Assembly (NCBI GenBank): GCA_025350045.1
Contig: JANXYM010000002.1
Span: 1-64,000, forward strand
Reading direction: 5' to 3'
Length of the DNA stretch: 64,000 bases
Source of the DNA: Methanomicrobiales archaeon
GTDB taxonomy: Archaea > Halobacteriota > Methanomicrobia > Methanomicrobiales > Methanospirillaceae
Positions 17,707-25,635 of the stretch are shown in pieces. Position numbers and translations under genes: made by a program. Numbering within the stretch: position 1 is the first letter of the stretch; every line of letters begins with the position of its first letter. Below the pieces are notes generated by a model that saw only the letters and a list, made by a program, of their open reading frames with translations, was not told the origin of the DNA and made no database searches.

Positions 17707-17789
17707 TTACCGTCTGGTTTCTGCCGGTATCCAGACAACAAACCTTTTTTCTGCCGGATTCGATATTCTGGTGAGTAGAGTGTGATAGT

Positions 17790-17966
17790 ATGGATAAGGC
17801 AACCAAAACACAGTTCAGCATGGGATTATTTGTTATCGGTTTTGCAATGATTGCAGTTCAGGATCTGAAACGACTCGATTCGATCAATCTCGGATTTTCA
17901 TGGCCATTTGCCATCATGTTCTATCTTGGACTGATCTGCATGGCGATTGGGTATTATCTCAAATAA
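17790..17966 (+). CDS. Small two-helix membrane protein
   Basis: This reading frame of 58 codons plus stop is too short for most gene callers. The product begins MDKATKTQFSMG and has two hydrophobic segments: about residues 11-22 (LFVIGFAMIAV) and about 37-55, which holds PFAIMFYLGLICMAIG. They are separated by a charged loop (DLKRLDS). It would span the membrane twice. The function is unknown. It lies between the cbi operon and the left end of the IS element, which begins directly at its stop codon, so the insertion may have truncated or re-ended the gene. Confidence 0.5.
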   Translation: MDKATKTQFSMGLFVIGFAMIAVQDLKRLDSINLGFSWPFAIMFYLGLICMAIGYYLK

Positions 17967-18956
17967 CGGCTCTGTTGAAACCCTAAGTTACCGGTAGATC
18001 TAAGAACAAGTTGCTCCCTGTAAAAGGTATGGCAAACCGTAACAAGGAGCACTACTTCTTCTCAGATCAGAAGTATATTTGTTTTCTGACATCGTGCCAG
18101 AATGCCGTCCGACTGACCGGGGTACCGGAATACTCTTCACCATATTCGCGGAAGGATTTCACTCAGCACCAGTTGCTCACATTACTTTTATTCAAAGAAT
18201 ATCTCGGAGCTCACTATCGGGATTTCGTACAACTTGTGGAGATCATGGACATTATCCAGGAACAATTGCATCTCCATGAGATCCCCCATTACTCCACGCT
18301 CTGCACTCAAAACGGGTTCCTTCAACCGTCTTAAACCAGTTATTCCGAAAAGCGTGTTCATTCATGACGGAATGGAAGAACGTCACATCGATAGTTGCAA
18401 TTGACTCATCCGGTTTCACACCGGACACTTCCAGTACTTATTATTCCGTCAGAACCGGTAAGACCCGTCACGACTATCTCAAAACGACAATCTCCGTCGA
18501 TTCGGATCATATCTCCCTGATAGCATTTCGCATCACAAAGAGTCGACGCCACGATTCACAAATTGCACCTATCGTACTTCGTGCATCGAATCGGATAAAA
18601 AAATCAAGGTGTTACGTCATGGATAAAGGATACGATTCTGAACAAATTCATCAGTTGATCCATGAGGATTTGGATTCTCAATCAATGATTCCTATCCGGG
18701 ACTGGCACGCTTCTTATGTTTCTGGAAAATATCGACAGATCATGGCCACCTCATTCGATGGAAAAACCTACGGCCGAAGGAATATGGCTGAAACGGTTTT
18801 TTCCATCCTGAAAAGATTGTTTGGTGAGACAATCTACTATCGGTCTTACCGACAGCAAGTAAAAGAAATCAAGTTGAAATGTATCATTTTCTCTATCGAT
18901 CGTTTCCTCAAAAACCAGCGGGTGTTCAATGTTCTATGAGGATTTCAACAGAGCCG
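17967..18956. mobile_element. IS5-like insertion sequence (990 bp)
   Basis: The element is bounded by perfect 14-bp inverted repeats, CGGCTCTGTTGAAA at 17967-17980 and TTTCAACAGAGCCG at 18943-18956; a few further bases inside (CCT) also match. It encodes one DDE transposase in two frames. No clear target-site duplication is visible (flanks AATAA and GAAAA). Similar ends occur around 4834-5481, indicating related non-autonomous elements in the same window. The family is judged from the transposase and ends only. Confidence 0.88.
18029..18939 (+). CDS. IS5-family DDE transposase in two frames (-1 frameshift)
   Basis: The first frame (from ATG 18029, or TTG 18011, to 18334) encodes about 100 residues of the N-terminal helical DNA-binding part. 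The second frame is open from 18280 and ends at 18939. It continues as ...HSKRVPSTVLNQLFRKAC... and carries the catalytic core: AIDSSGF (first Asp), VMDKGYDSEQIH (second Asp) and NMAETVFSILKRLFG (Glu). The frames overlap at 18280-18334 and joining them needs a -1 shift. An A-rich TCAAAAC stretch at 18307-18313 is a possible slippage point. Either the shift is programmed, as in some IS5-group elements, or the gene is inactivated. All DDE residues are intact. Confidence 0.75.
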
Positions 18957-18999
18957 GAAAAAAGGTTAACTGATTTTTATGTACCGGATCCGGTATATC

Positions 19000-19884
19000 T
19001 CATGCAGCAGGAGAATAACGGTTTTGTGAAGACCGGAGGAAACCTTCCTGTTCCAGAGCCCCGATGATCCTGTAAATACGTTCAGGATCCTCATGTACTG
19101 ACCGTGCGATCTCTTCTCCGGTCTTATCCGGAGTTTTTAAGAGTAATGCAAGAATCCTGCCGCGGATCTTCCGATCCGATCCTTCAAACGGGGACTGCCT
19201 CGTATAATGAGCACTCCTGCGGTTGGGATTCAGTACAGTTTTTTTGAGCGCTGTGCCAAGATCCATGAGTGCCCAATACCATACCCGGGGATTATCCGCA
19301 CAGACTGCCCTTGCAATGAGCGGGAGCAGTTCTGTATCGCTTACGGTTTTTGTATCTGCAAAAAAGAAGTGGATGAAGACTCTGCGGATGTTGGTCTCGA
19401 TAAATACTACCGGCAGGTTGAAGGCAAATGCACAGATGGATGATGCAGTTGCCCTGCCAATGCCGGGAAATGTGGCTAATATCTCCATATCCGCCGGGAG
19501 CACGCCGCCATACTCGTTTATCACCCGCTGTGCGCATCTCTGCAGCGATATTGCCCGCCGGTTATACCCCATACCCTGCCATACGGCAAGGATATCTGCA
19601 AGCGGGGCCTGTGCAAGCGAGGCAAAATCCGGAAAGGCAGCGAGAAACTCCGGGTACTTTGTAAAAACCCGCTCCACCTGTGTCTGCTGGAGCATGATCT
19701 CCGATACAAGAATCCTGTAGGGATCGGTGGTCTCACGCCATGCCATGGGGCGTCCATGATGCCGGTAATGCTCAAGGACCATCTGCCGGAACCCGGGGAT
19801 CCCGGTAGCAGGATCATATTTTTGAGAACCGATCGGGTTATCGTCTTCAAGAATTGCCTGACGGGAAATTTTTGGGGATTTCAT
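19000..19884 (-). CDS. MutY-like adenine DNA glycosylase lacking the Fe-S cluster
   Basis: This 294-residue HhH-GPD protein is most like A/G-specific adenine glycosylases, which remove A mispaired with 8-oxoG or G. The catalytic Glu lies in VSEIMLQQTQV (Glu62). The helix-hairpin-helix is TFPGIGRATASSI (residues 138-150). At the position of MutY's catalytic Asp (LDGNVKRV) the protein has Glu163 (IETNIRRV). After MMDLG-like ALMDLG (205-210) the four cysteines of the usual [4Fe-4S] loop are absent, replaced by LNPNRRSAHYTRQSPFEGS. A C-terminal winged-helix-like tail replaces the NUDIX-type domain. Related cluster-less MutY-like proteins are known in some prokaryotes. It neighbours mutL and mutS. 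Confidence 0.8.
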   Translation of the reverse strand: MKSPKISRQAILEDDNPIGSQKYDPATGIPGFRQMVLEHYRHHGRPMAWRETTDPYRILVSEIMLQQTQVERVFTKYPEFLAAFPDFASLAQAPLADILAVWQGMGYNRRAISLQRCAQRVINEYGGVLPADMEILATFPGIGRATASSICAFAFNLPVVFIETNIRRVFIHFFFADTKTVSDTELLPLIARAVCADNPRVWYWALMDLGTALKKTVLNPNRRSAHYTRQSPFEGSDRKIRGRILALLLKTPDKTGEEIARSVHEDPERIYRIIGALEQEGFLRSSQNRYSPAA

Positions 19885-20265
19885 AGAGTACCCGGGTGAT
19901 TATTTCTTGGCTAACTATGTACTCAATCCTGCATGATAATCATTCAGATAATGACAAACCAAAACAATGCACCCTCCTGATTTTTGTGTTTAGCAAAAAT
20001 CTTATTATTCCTCTTTATGTTCATGTTCTCAGAATATTTTGAGCGTGATCTCCAATATCACTAAAAAGGGGGAAGCGCCCCGGGGGAGCATCCCCTCGAC
20101 CCCCATTTTGTCGAAGGATCCACTCCCTGCAACACTATCGTTATGTTGGGATGCCACGGGCGTGCCGGGGCATGCGAGCATGATCTAAAAGAGCGTAAGG
20201 AAAAAACAGATGATTTCTCCAGGGCAGATTTTTAAAAATCCGGATTTGCAATGGATTCTTACTAT
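19885..20265. other. Intergenic region with dispersed repeat copy 4
   Basis: About 380 bp between mutL and the glycosylase gene hold no gene. The region contains AT-rich promoter-like DNA just upstream of the glycosylase start (19885-20030), the GC-rich repeat at 20064-20104 and a GGGATGCCACGGGCGTG block near 20158. That block resembles those after repeat copies 1 and 3. Confidence 0.6.
20064..20104. repeat. GC-rich dispersed repeat, copy 4
   Basis: It contains AAAGGGGGAAGCGCCCCGG and CATCCCCTCGACCCCC, matching copies 1 and 2. It lies 15 kb from the other copies, showing that the family is dispersed. Confidence 0.65.
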
Positions 20266-22062
20266 CTAGGTGCGCTTGAACATCGCATCGAGATCAGTCC
20301 TGCTGAACCTGATGATCGTTGGTCTGCCGTGGGGGCAGGTATAGGGATTTTGGGCTTGCCTGAGCTGGTCGACAATGCGCTGGCACTGCTCCCGGGTGCA
20401 CACGGTGCCAGCCTTAATGGCTCCCCGGCACGCGATCACCCGGGTGATCCGCTCCCGGTTATTGACCGGACCTGTTGCGGCATCGCTGACCAGATCGCTG
20501 ATGATCTCATCGATGATACCCGCATCTTCCATCCGCCCGAGAACTACCGGAATTGCGCGGACAAGAAACGTGTCCCTTCCAAAATCCTCCAGCACAAATC
20601 CTTCCAGCATGAGAGCGGGAAGCAGATCCTTAAGAACGGATGCCTCTTTTGGCGTGCGGTGAAGGACAAAAGGTGAGATAAGCTCCTGCGAATGGTGGTC
20701 TCCCTTGAGCCGGAGCACTACCTGCTCGTACAGGATCCGCTCGTGGGCTGCATGCTGATCGATCACCACCAGTTCACCGGTATCCGTTCGTCCCAGGATG
20801 TAGATGCCGCCAAATTCTCCGATCACCTCAATGGCAGGAAGTTTCGACGGAACCGGGGAGATGCCGGTCAGCAGCTCGGTCTGCCGGAGCCGCTGGTCGG
20901 AATCAATGGTCCCCGCATGGGTGGATTCAGAAACGCCCGAAGGTGCCACTTCGGTGACCGGGTAGGTATAGGCAGGTTCTTTGTCTGCAACAACGGGTTG
21001 GGATATGATCCCCTGGACCGGGGAATCTGCTGCGGGAATAAGATCCTGGCTGAGTACAGCATCCAACACGGCTTTTTTAATCGCATCTGCAATCTCTTTT
21101 TCCCGTGACAGGCGCACCTGCTTTTTTGTCGGGTGAACATTCACATCCACAAGACGCGTGTCTATCTGGAGCGAGAGGAAGGTGACCGGGAAACGGTCTC
21201 TGGCAAGCAGGGTGCCATATCCCGCCTTGACGGCTCCGTTTATGAGCGGGGAGGAGATGAAGCGCCCGTTGATGATCACGAGCATGCGCGCCGTATCTTT
21301 TCGGGTGAGGGAGGGTTGTGAGAGATATCCTGCTATGGTCATAAACGGGCAGGAAGCATCGACCGGAAAAAGGTGTTTCACGACTTCAGTGCCATACAGG
21401 CGTGCAATCGTGTCGATGGAGCGCGTTGATCGATCCGTCACCAGCTGCTCGTGGTTATTATAGAAAAGGCGGAAAGAGCATTCCGGATGGGAGAGGCAGA
21501 CCCCTTCCATGATGGTGTGGATCTGGGCCAGTTCCGTGTTGACACTTTTCAAAAATTTTTCCCGGGCAGGAGTGTTATAGAAGAGATCCTCAACCAGGAT
21601 ACTGGTACCTTCCGGAGCCCCGACTCCCGAGGTCTCTTGTACCGTTCCTCCGGCAATCACTATCTTTGTTCCCGCCACGGTGCCGGAATCCTGCGGTTTG
21701 GTGATGAGGATCACATGCGATACAGCAGCGATACTGGCCAGTGCTTCACCCCGGAATCCGAGGGTCCGGATCGTGTCCAGATCACCAATACCCGAGATCT
21801 TGCTCGTGGCATGGGGAACAAATGCAAGCAATGCATCCACCGGGGACATACCGCACCCGTTATCGGTGATCCGGATGCGGGTAATTTTTTCTTTGGAAGC
21901 AGAGAGTTCAATGCGGATGGAACGGGCACCGGCATCGATGGCATTTTCGACCAGTTCCTTGACCACAGAAGCGGGACGTTCCACCACCTCGCCGGCTGCG
22001 ATCTTGTTGACCGTTGCCTGATCGAGGATGTGGATGACAGAGGCGCCCGGTTCAGGGGTCAT
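20266..22062 (-). CDS. mutL: DNA mismatch repair protein MutL
   Basis: This 598-residue MutL has a GHKL ATPase domain: motif I NKIAAGEVVERPASV (about residues 15-29) with VENAIDAGA, motif II DNGCGM, and motif III GFRGEALASI (about 98-107). A low-complexity linker (about 330-400) leads to the C-terminal dimerisation domain. That domain carries the metal-dependent endonuclease motif DQHAAHERILYE and the downstream CPHGRP motif. It is therefore a nicking-type MutL, as in organisms without MutH. The start overlaps the mutS stop as ATGA, so the two are co-translated. MutL and MutS act together in post-replicative mismatch repair. Confidence 0.96.
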   Translation of the reverse strand: MTPEPGASVIHILDQATVNKIAAGEVVERPASVVKELVENAIDAGARSIRIELSASKEKITRIRITDNGCGMSPVDALLAFVPHATSKISGIGDLDTIRTLGFRGEALASIAAVSHVILITKPQDSGTVAGTKIVIAGGTVQETSGVGAPEGTSILVEDLFYNTPAREKFLKSVNTELAQIHTIMEGVCLSHPECSFRLFYNNHEQLVTDRSTRSIDTIARLYGTEVVKHLFPVDASCPFMTIAGYLSQPSLTRKDTARMLVIINGRFISSPLINGAVKAGYGTLLARDRFPVTFLSLQIDTRLVDVNVHPTKKQVRLSREKEIADAIKKAVLDAVLSQDLIPAADSPVQGIISQPVVADKEPAYTYPVTEVAPSGVSESTHAGTIDSDQRLRQTELLTGISPVPSKLPAIEVIGEFGGIYILGRTDTGELVVIDQHAAHERILYEQVVLRLKGDHHSQELISPFVLHRTPKEASVLKDLLPALMLEGFVLEDFGRDTFLVRAIPVVLGRMEDAGIIDEIISDLVSDAATGPVNNRERITRVIACRGAIKAGTVCTREQCQRIVDQLRQAQNPYTCPHGRPTIIRFSRTDLDAMFKRT

Positions 22063-24737
22063 GGAGTATCCCGGTGTTCGATCGTCTTTTTCAGTTCTGC
22101 GATCTTTGCGAGCGCCTGCATGGGTGTCATCTCATCCGGGTTGAGACGGGAGAGTGCCCGGAGCGTGGGGTGTTCGGCAGGAATGGAGGGTTCTGCACGA
22201 TCATCGACAAGGAGGATCTGGGTATAGCGCTGGGGCCGGGTACCGGCGGGAACTGCCTGGTTCATGCTTGCTGAAAGGAGCACTTCTGCCCGTTCGGTGA
22301 CTTTTTTCGGGATTCCCGCAAGCCGGGCAACATGGATACCGTAACTTTTGTCGGTGGCACCGGGAATGAGTTTTCGTAAAAAAACCACATCCTCTGCGGT
22401 CTCCCTGACGGCAAAGTGGTGGTTTTTTACCCGCCTGAGCTGCTCTTCCATGGCGATGAGTTCATGGAAGTGCGTGGCAAAGAGGGTCTTTGGCCCGGTT
22501 GCCGTTTTTCCGTGAAGGAATTCGAGCACTGCTTTTGCAATTGAGCTGCCGTCTGCAGTGCTCGTACCCCGGCCGATCTCATCGAGGATTACGAGGCTTT
22601 TTGACGTGAAGTTGTTGAGGATATTTGCCAGCTCCAGCATCTCGACAAAGAACGTGCTCTGCCCGCTGGCGAGATCATCAAACGCCCCTACCCGGGTAAA
22701 GACGCGGTCGAGGATACCTATGCTGGCATGGCGGGCGGGAACAAAACTCCCGGCCTGGGCCATGATACAGCAGAGGGCAACCGTGCGCATGTACGTGGAT
22801 TTTCCGGCCATGTTGGCTCCGGTGATGATCATGATCTGGGTCTTACTGCCGGACAGTTCGGTATCATTGGGAACAAATCCTCCCGCCACACCCTGCTCGA
22901 CCACCGGGTGACGCCCGTCACGGATCATGATGGCATCACCGTCATTGAGCTGCGGACGGACATAATCCCGTGTCTGTGCCGCTTCGGCAAGGGAAGCGGA
23001 TACATCAAGAGTCGCAATACCGGCAGCGATTGCCTGCAATGCATCGATCTGTCCCTGGAGGGTTTCTATTAGCGAGATATAGAGTTCCCGTTCGAGCGCA
23101 AGCACCCGCTCATCAGCATTGGTAATAAGGGCTTCTTTCTCCCGGAGTTCCGGAAGTGTGTACCGCTCGCCGGTTGCCGTGGTTTGCTTACGCTCATAAT
23201 GTGCAGGAACAAGGGGGAGATTGGGTTTGGTGATATCGATATAATAGCCGAAAATCCGGTTGTACCCGATCTTCAATGATCTGATTCCCGTAAGTTCCCG
23301 TTCCTTTGCCTGGAGTTCCACGATCCAGTCCTTGCCGGAATGTAAAACTACAGTAATTTCATCCAGCGCGGGGGAATATCCGCGCCGGATTACGCCGCCA
23401 TTACGGGCTATTGCCGGAGGTTCGTCCACGATCGCTCTCCGGATAAGATCGATGGTCCCGGGAAGATCCCGGCATAGTCCGAGTGCTTCATGCAATAACC
23501 GGGGCAGGTCTTTGCCCGCAAATTCTTCCAGGGGTTTCCTGAGTTCCGGCAGCGTATCGAGTGATGCAGCCAGTGCCTGGAGATCCCGGGGGCCGGCGTT
23601 TCCATAGGCAATACGGGCGGCAATCCGTTCGATGTCTGCGACATGTGTCAGCTGTGATCGCAGTAAAAGCCGTTCTGCGGTATGTCCGGCGAGAAACTCG
23701 ACCGCGTCAAGCCGGTGATTGATTGCTTCGATCTCGGTTAGCGGGCGGCTGAGATGGCGGCTTAAGAGCCGGTTGCCCATCGGCGTTTTTGTGAGATTCA
23801 GACACGAGAAGAGTGTTAAGCCTTTGGATCCGCTTCGAATGCTCTCCGTCACTTCGAGATTACGCAGGGTGATGGCATCCAGCATCATACTCTGGGCTGA
23901 GGTACGCCGGGACAAGCGGGAGATGTGGGGGAGCTTGGAGTACTGGGTCTCCTGTGCATAGGCAAGAGCTGCACCTGCTGCGCCGATAGCTGCCGGCTCA
24001 TTCTCGCATCCGTACCCGTCAAGGGAAGCAACATGGAAATGGGAGGTGAGGAGGCGGCCGGCCTTCTCCTCGTCAAACAGTGCATCAGGTACCCGGGAGA
24101 CCAGGACACCCCGCTCCTGGATACGCTCTTTGAGGTACTCCGTCACGGTCCCCGGCACAATGCATTCTGCTGGATGGTACCGGGCGATCTCTGATAGGAT
24201 GTTCTGGTTATGTTCGTCCCGCCCGATGGTGGAGACAAAGAACTCCCCGGTTGAGATATCCAGGAGTGCAATTCCCCAGATGCTCATCTTTTTGTCCGGG
24301 CAGATGGCCATCAGGTAGGTGGCTGCCGAAGAGGAGAGCATGGTGGAATCGATTACAGTGCCCGGAGTGATCACCCGGACAATCTCCCGCTTTACAATAC
24401 CCTTGGCGGTTTTGGGATCTTCTACCTGGTCGCAGATAGCCACCTTGTAGCCTTTGCCTATCAGTTTTGCAATATACCCGTCGATCGCGTGGTAGGGAAC
24501 ACCGGCAAGCGGGATCGGATTATCGCCAATCTTTGAACGGGAGGTGAGCACGATCTCAAGTTCTTTTGAGATGATCTTTGCATCCTCTTCAAACGTTTCG
24601 TAGAAATCGCCTATGCGGAAGAGAAGGACGGTATCGGCAAATTTCTCTTTGAGTTCCCGGTACTGCCGCATCACCGGTGTAAGGCGGGGACCGGTCAATT
24701 CATTATCGGATGTATCGGGTGGCGACTCACGAACCAT
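22059..24737 (-). CDS. mutS: DNA mismatch repair protein MutS
   Basis: This MutS of about 892 residues recognises mismatches and recruits MutL. The mismatch-contacting Phe-x-Glu is in GDFYETFEEDA (about residues 40-50 from the chosen start). The ATPase domain has Walker A GANMAGKSTYMR, Walker B VILDEIGRGTST and the THFHEL segment. The protein ends in a short helical region. The reading frame extends far upstream over the membrane-protease gene, but the family N-terminus (LTPVMRQYRELK) starts about 18 residues after the ATG at 24737. An ATG at 24788, 8 bp after the upstream stop, is the alternative; neither has a strong ribosome-binding site. Bacterial-type mutSL in an archaeon implies ancient transfer. 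Confidence 0.95.
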   Translation of the reverse strand: MVRESPPDTSDNELTGPRLTPVMRQYRELKEKFADTVLLFRIGDFYETFEEDAKIISKELEIVLTSRSKIGDNPIPLAGVPYHAIDGYIAKLIGKGYKVAICDQVEDPKTAKGIVKREIVRVITPGTVIDSTMLSSSAATYLMAICPDKKMSIWGIALLDISTGEFFVSTIGRDEHNQNILSEIARYHPAECIVPGTVTEYLKERIQERGVLVSRVPDALFDEEKAGRLLTSHFHVASLDGYGCENEPAAIGAAGAALAYAQETQYSKLPHISRLSRRTSAQSMMLDAITLRNLEVTESIRSGSKGLTLFSCLNLTKTPMGNRLLSRHLSRPLTEIEAINHRLDAVEFLAGHTAERLLLRSQLTHVADIERIAARIAYGNAGPRDLQALAASLDTLPELRKPLEEFAGKDLPRLLHEALGLCRDLPGTIDLIRRAIVDEPPAIARNGGVIRRGYSPALDEITVVLHSGKDWIVELQAKERELTGIRSLKIGYNRIFGYYIDITKPNLPLVPAHYERKQTTATGERYTLPELREKEALITNADERVLALERELYISLIETLQGQIDALQAIAAGIATLDVSASLAEAAQTRDYVRPQLNDGDAIMIRDGRHPVVEQGVAGGFVPNDTELSGSKTQIMIITGANMAGKSTYMRTVALCCIMAQAGSFVPARHASIGILDRVFTRVGAFDDLASGQSTFFVEMLELANILNNFTSKSLVILDEIGRGTSTADGSSIAKAVLEFLHGKTATGPKTLFATHFHELIAMEEQLRRVKNHHFAVRETAEDVVFLRKLIPGATDKSYGIHVARLAGIPKKVTERAEVLLSASMNQAVPAGTRPQRYTQILLVDDRAEPSIPAEHPTLRALSRLNPDEMTPMQALAKIAELKKTIEHRDTP

Positions 24738-24795
24738 GGGTGCTGAAATGTAGCCTTCCGGATGAATTAATACCGATCTTTCATACATTCGCGGC

Positions 24796-25524
24796 TCAGG
24801 GTATGTGGCGGCAGGTACAGACGAGAAGCAGAGGAGAAGAGAGCACCAGCGCGATAAGCCCGAAGCCAAGCCCGAGGACAAACCCCATGCCCAGGATGCG
24901 CGTGATTTCTGTAAGGATAGTAACCGCCCAGGGGATCCGGCTCCAGAGGATGAGTATGCCGGTAATCGCAAGTATGCAGCATCCAGTCGCGGCGTTTTTT
25001 GTATCCTGCATGCTCGGTGCAGCGGAGAGGATGAGGCTGAGTACCAGGTACAGGTAGAGGAGGAACCAGGGATTGAACCGGACCTGGAGATTCTGGGTAA
25101 ATGTCCCCAGGATTCCTCCACTCAGCGCGATGATAGTACCTGTCGAATTGAGGGTAAGGGGAAGGATGGGAAATGAACAGCCGAGGTAATGTGAAAAAAG
25201 CCATGTGCACAGGGACAGGACGAGAGGGATGCAAAAGAGGGGTGCGGTGCTGATAATCACATTGCCAATGACCGGAATCACCGGAGGGGAATGGGTTACC
25301 GATCCACCATCTTTGGAAAAAAATACCACGTTATGTATTGTTGCGCCGGTGAGCAGGCAGCCGATCATATGGGCACATTCATGGATAACAACGCCCGGTG
25401 CGCGAAGGAGATAGTAAAAAGTCCTGACAGGTAGTACCTGAACCCAGAGAAAATCCAGTGCTGTCGATATGAGTATCACCATAAAACCCGTTGCAATAAC
25501 AAGGAGAAACCCGGTGTATCCCAT
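24796..25524 (-). CDS. M50-like membrane zinc metalloprotease
   Basis: This polytopic membrane protein of about 242 residues carries an HExxH zinc motif, HECAH, within PGVVIHECAHMIGCLLTGA at about residues 43-61. The motif is embedded at the end of a transmembrane segment, as in M50-type intramembrane proteases. About six hydrophobic segments follow. The third zinc ligand of M50 (Asp in an NxxPxxxLDGG motif) is not obvious; NPWFLLYLYLV occurs instead. It could therefore be a divergent or inactive relative. The ATG at 25524 has AGGGATT eight bases upstream and is preferred over ATG 25545 or 25569. It is immediately upstream of mutS on the same strand, probably co-transcribed; a functional link is not evident. 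Confidence 0.7.
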   Translation of the reverse strand: MGYTGFLLVIATGFMVILISTALDFLWVQVLPVRTFYYLLRAPGVVIHECAHMIGCLLTGATIHNVVFFSKDGGSVTHSPPVIPVIGNVIISTAPLFCIPLVLSLCTWLFSHYLGCSFPILPLTLNSTGTIIALSGGILGTFTQNLQVRFNPWFLLYLYLVLSLILSAAPSMQDTKNAATGCCILAITGILILWSRIPWAVTILTEITRILGMGFVLGLGFGLIALVLSSPLLLVCTCRHIP

Positions 25525-25635
25525 AAATAATCCCTTAAATTCCATGTACTGTAGGCATGCCCGACCCATAAGGTAAACGATAACCGGCAGGGTGCTGCTG
25601 AAAGGCTCATCATCTCAGACTTCCCATGGTGGATT

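Noticed and set aside
17967-18956. Target-site duplication around the IS
   Set aside because: The bases flanking the inverted repeats (AATAA and GAAAA) do not form a convincing direct repeat.
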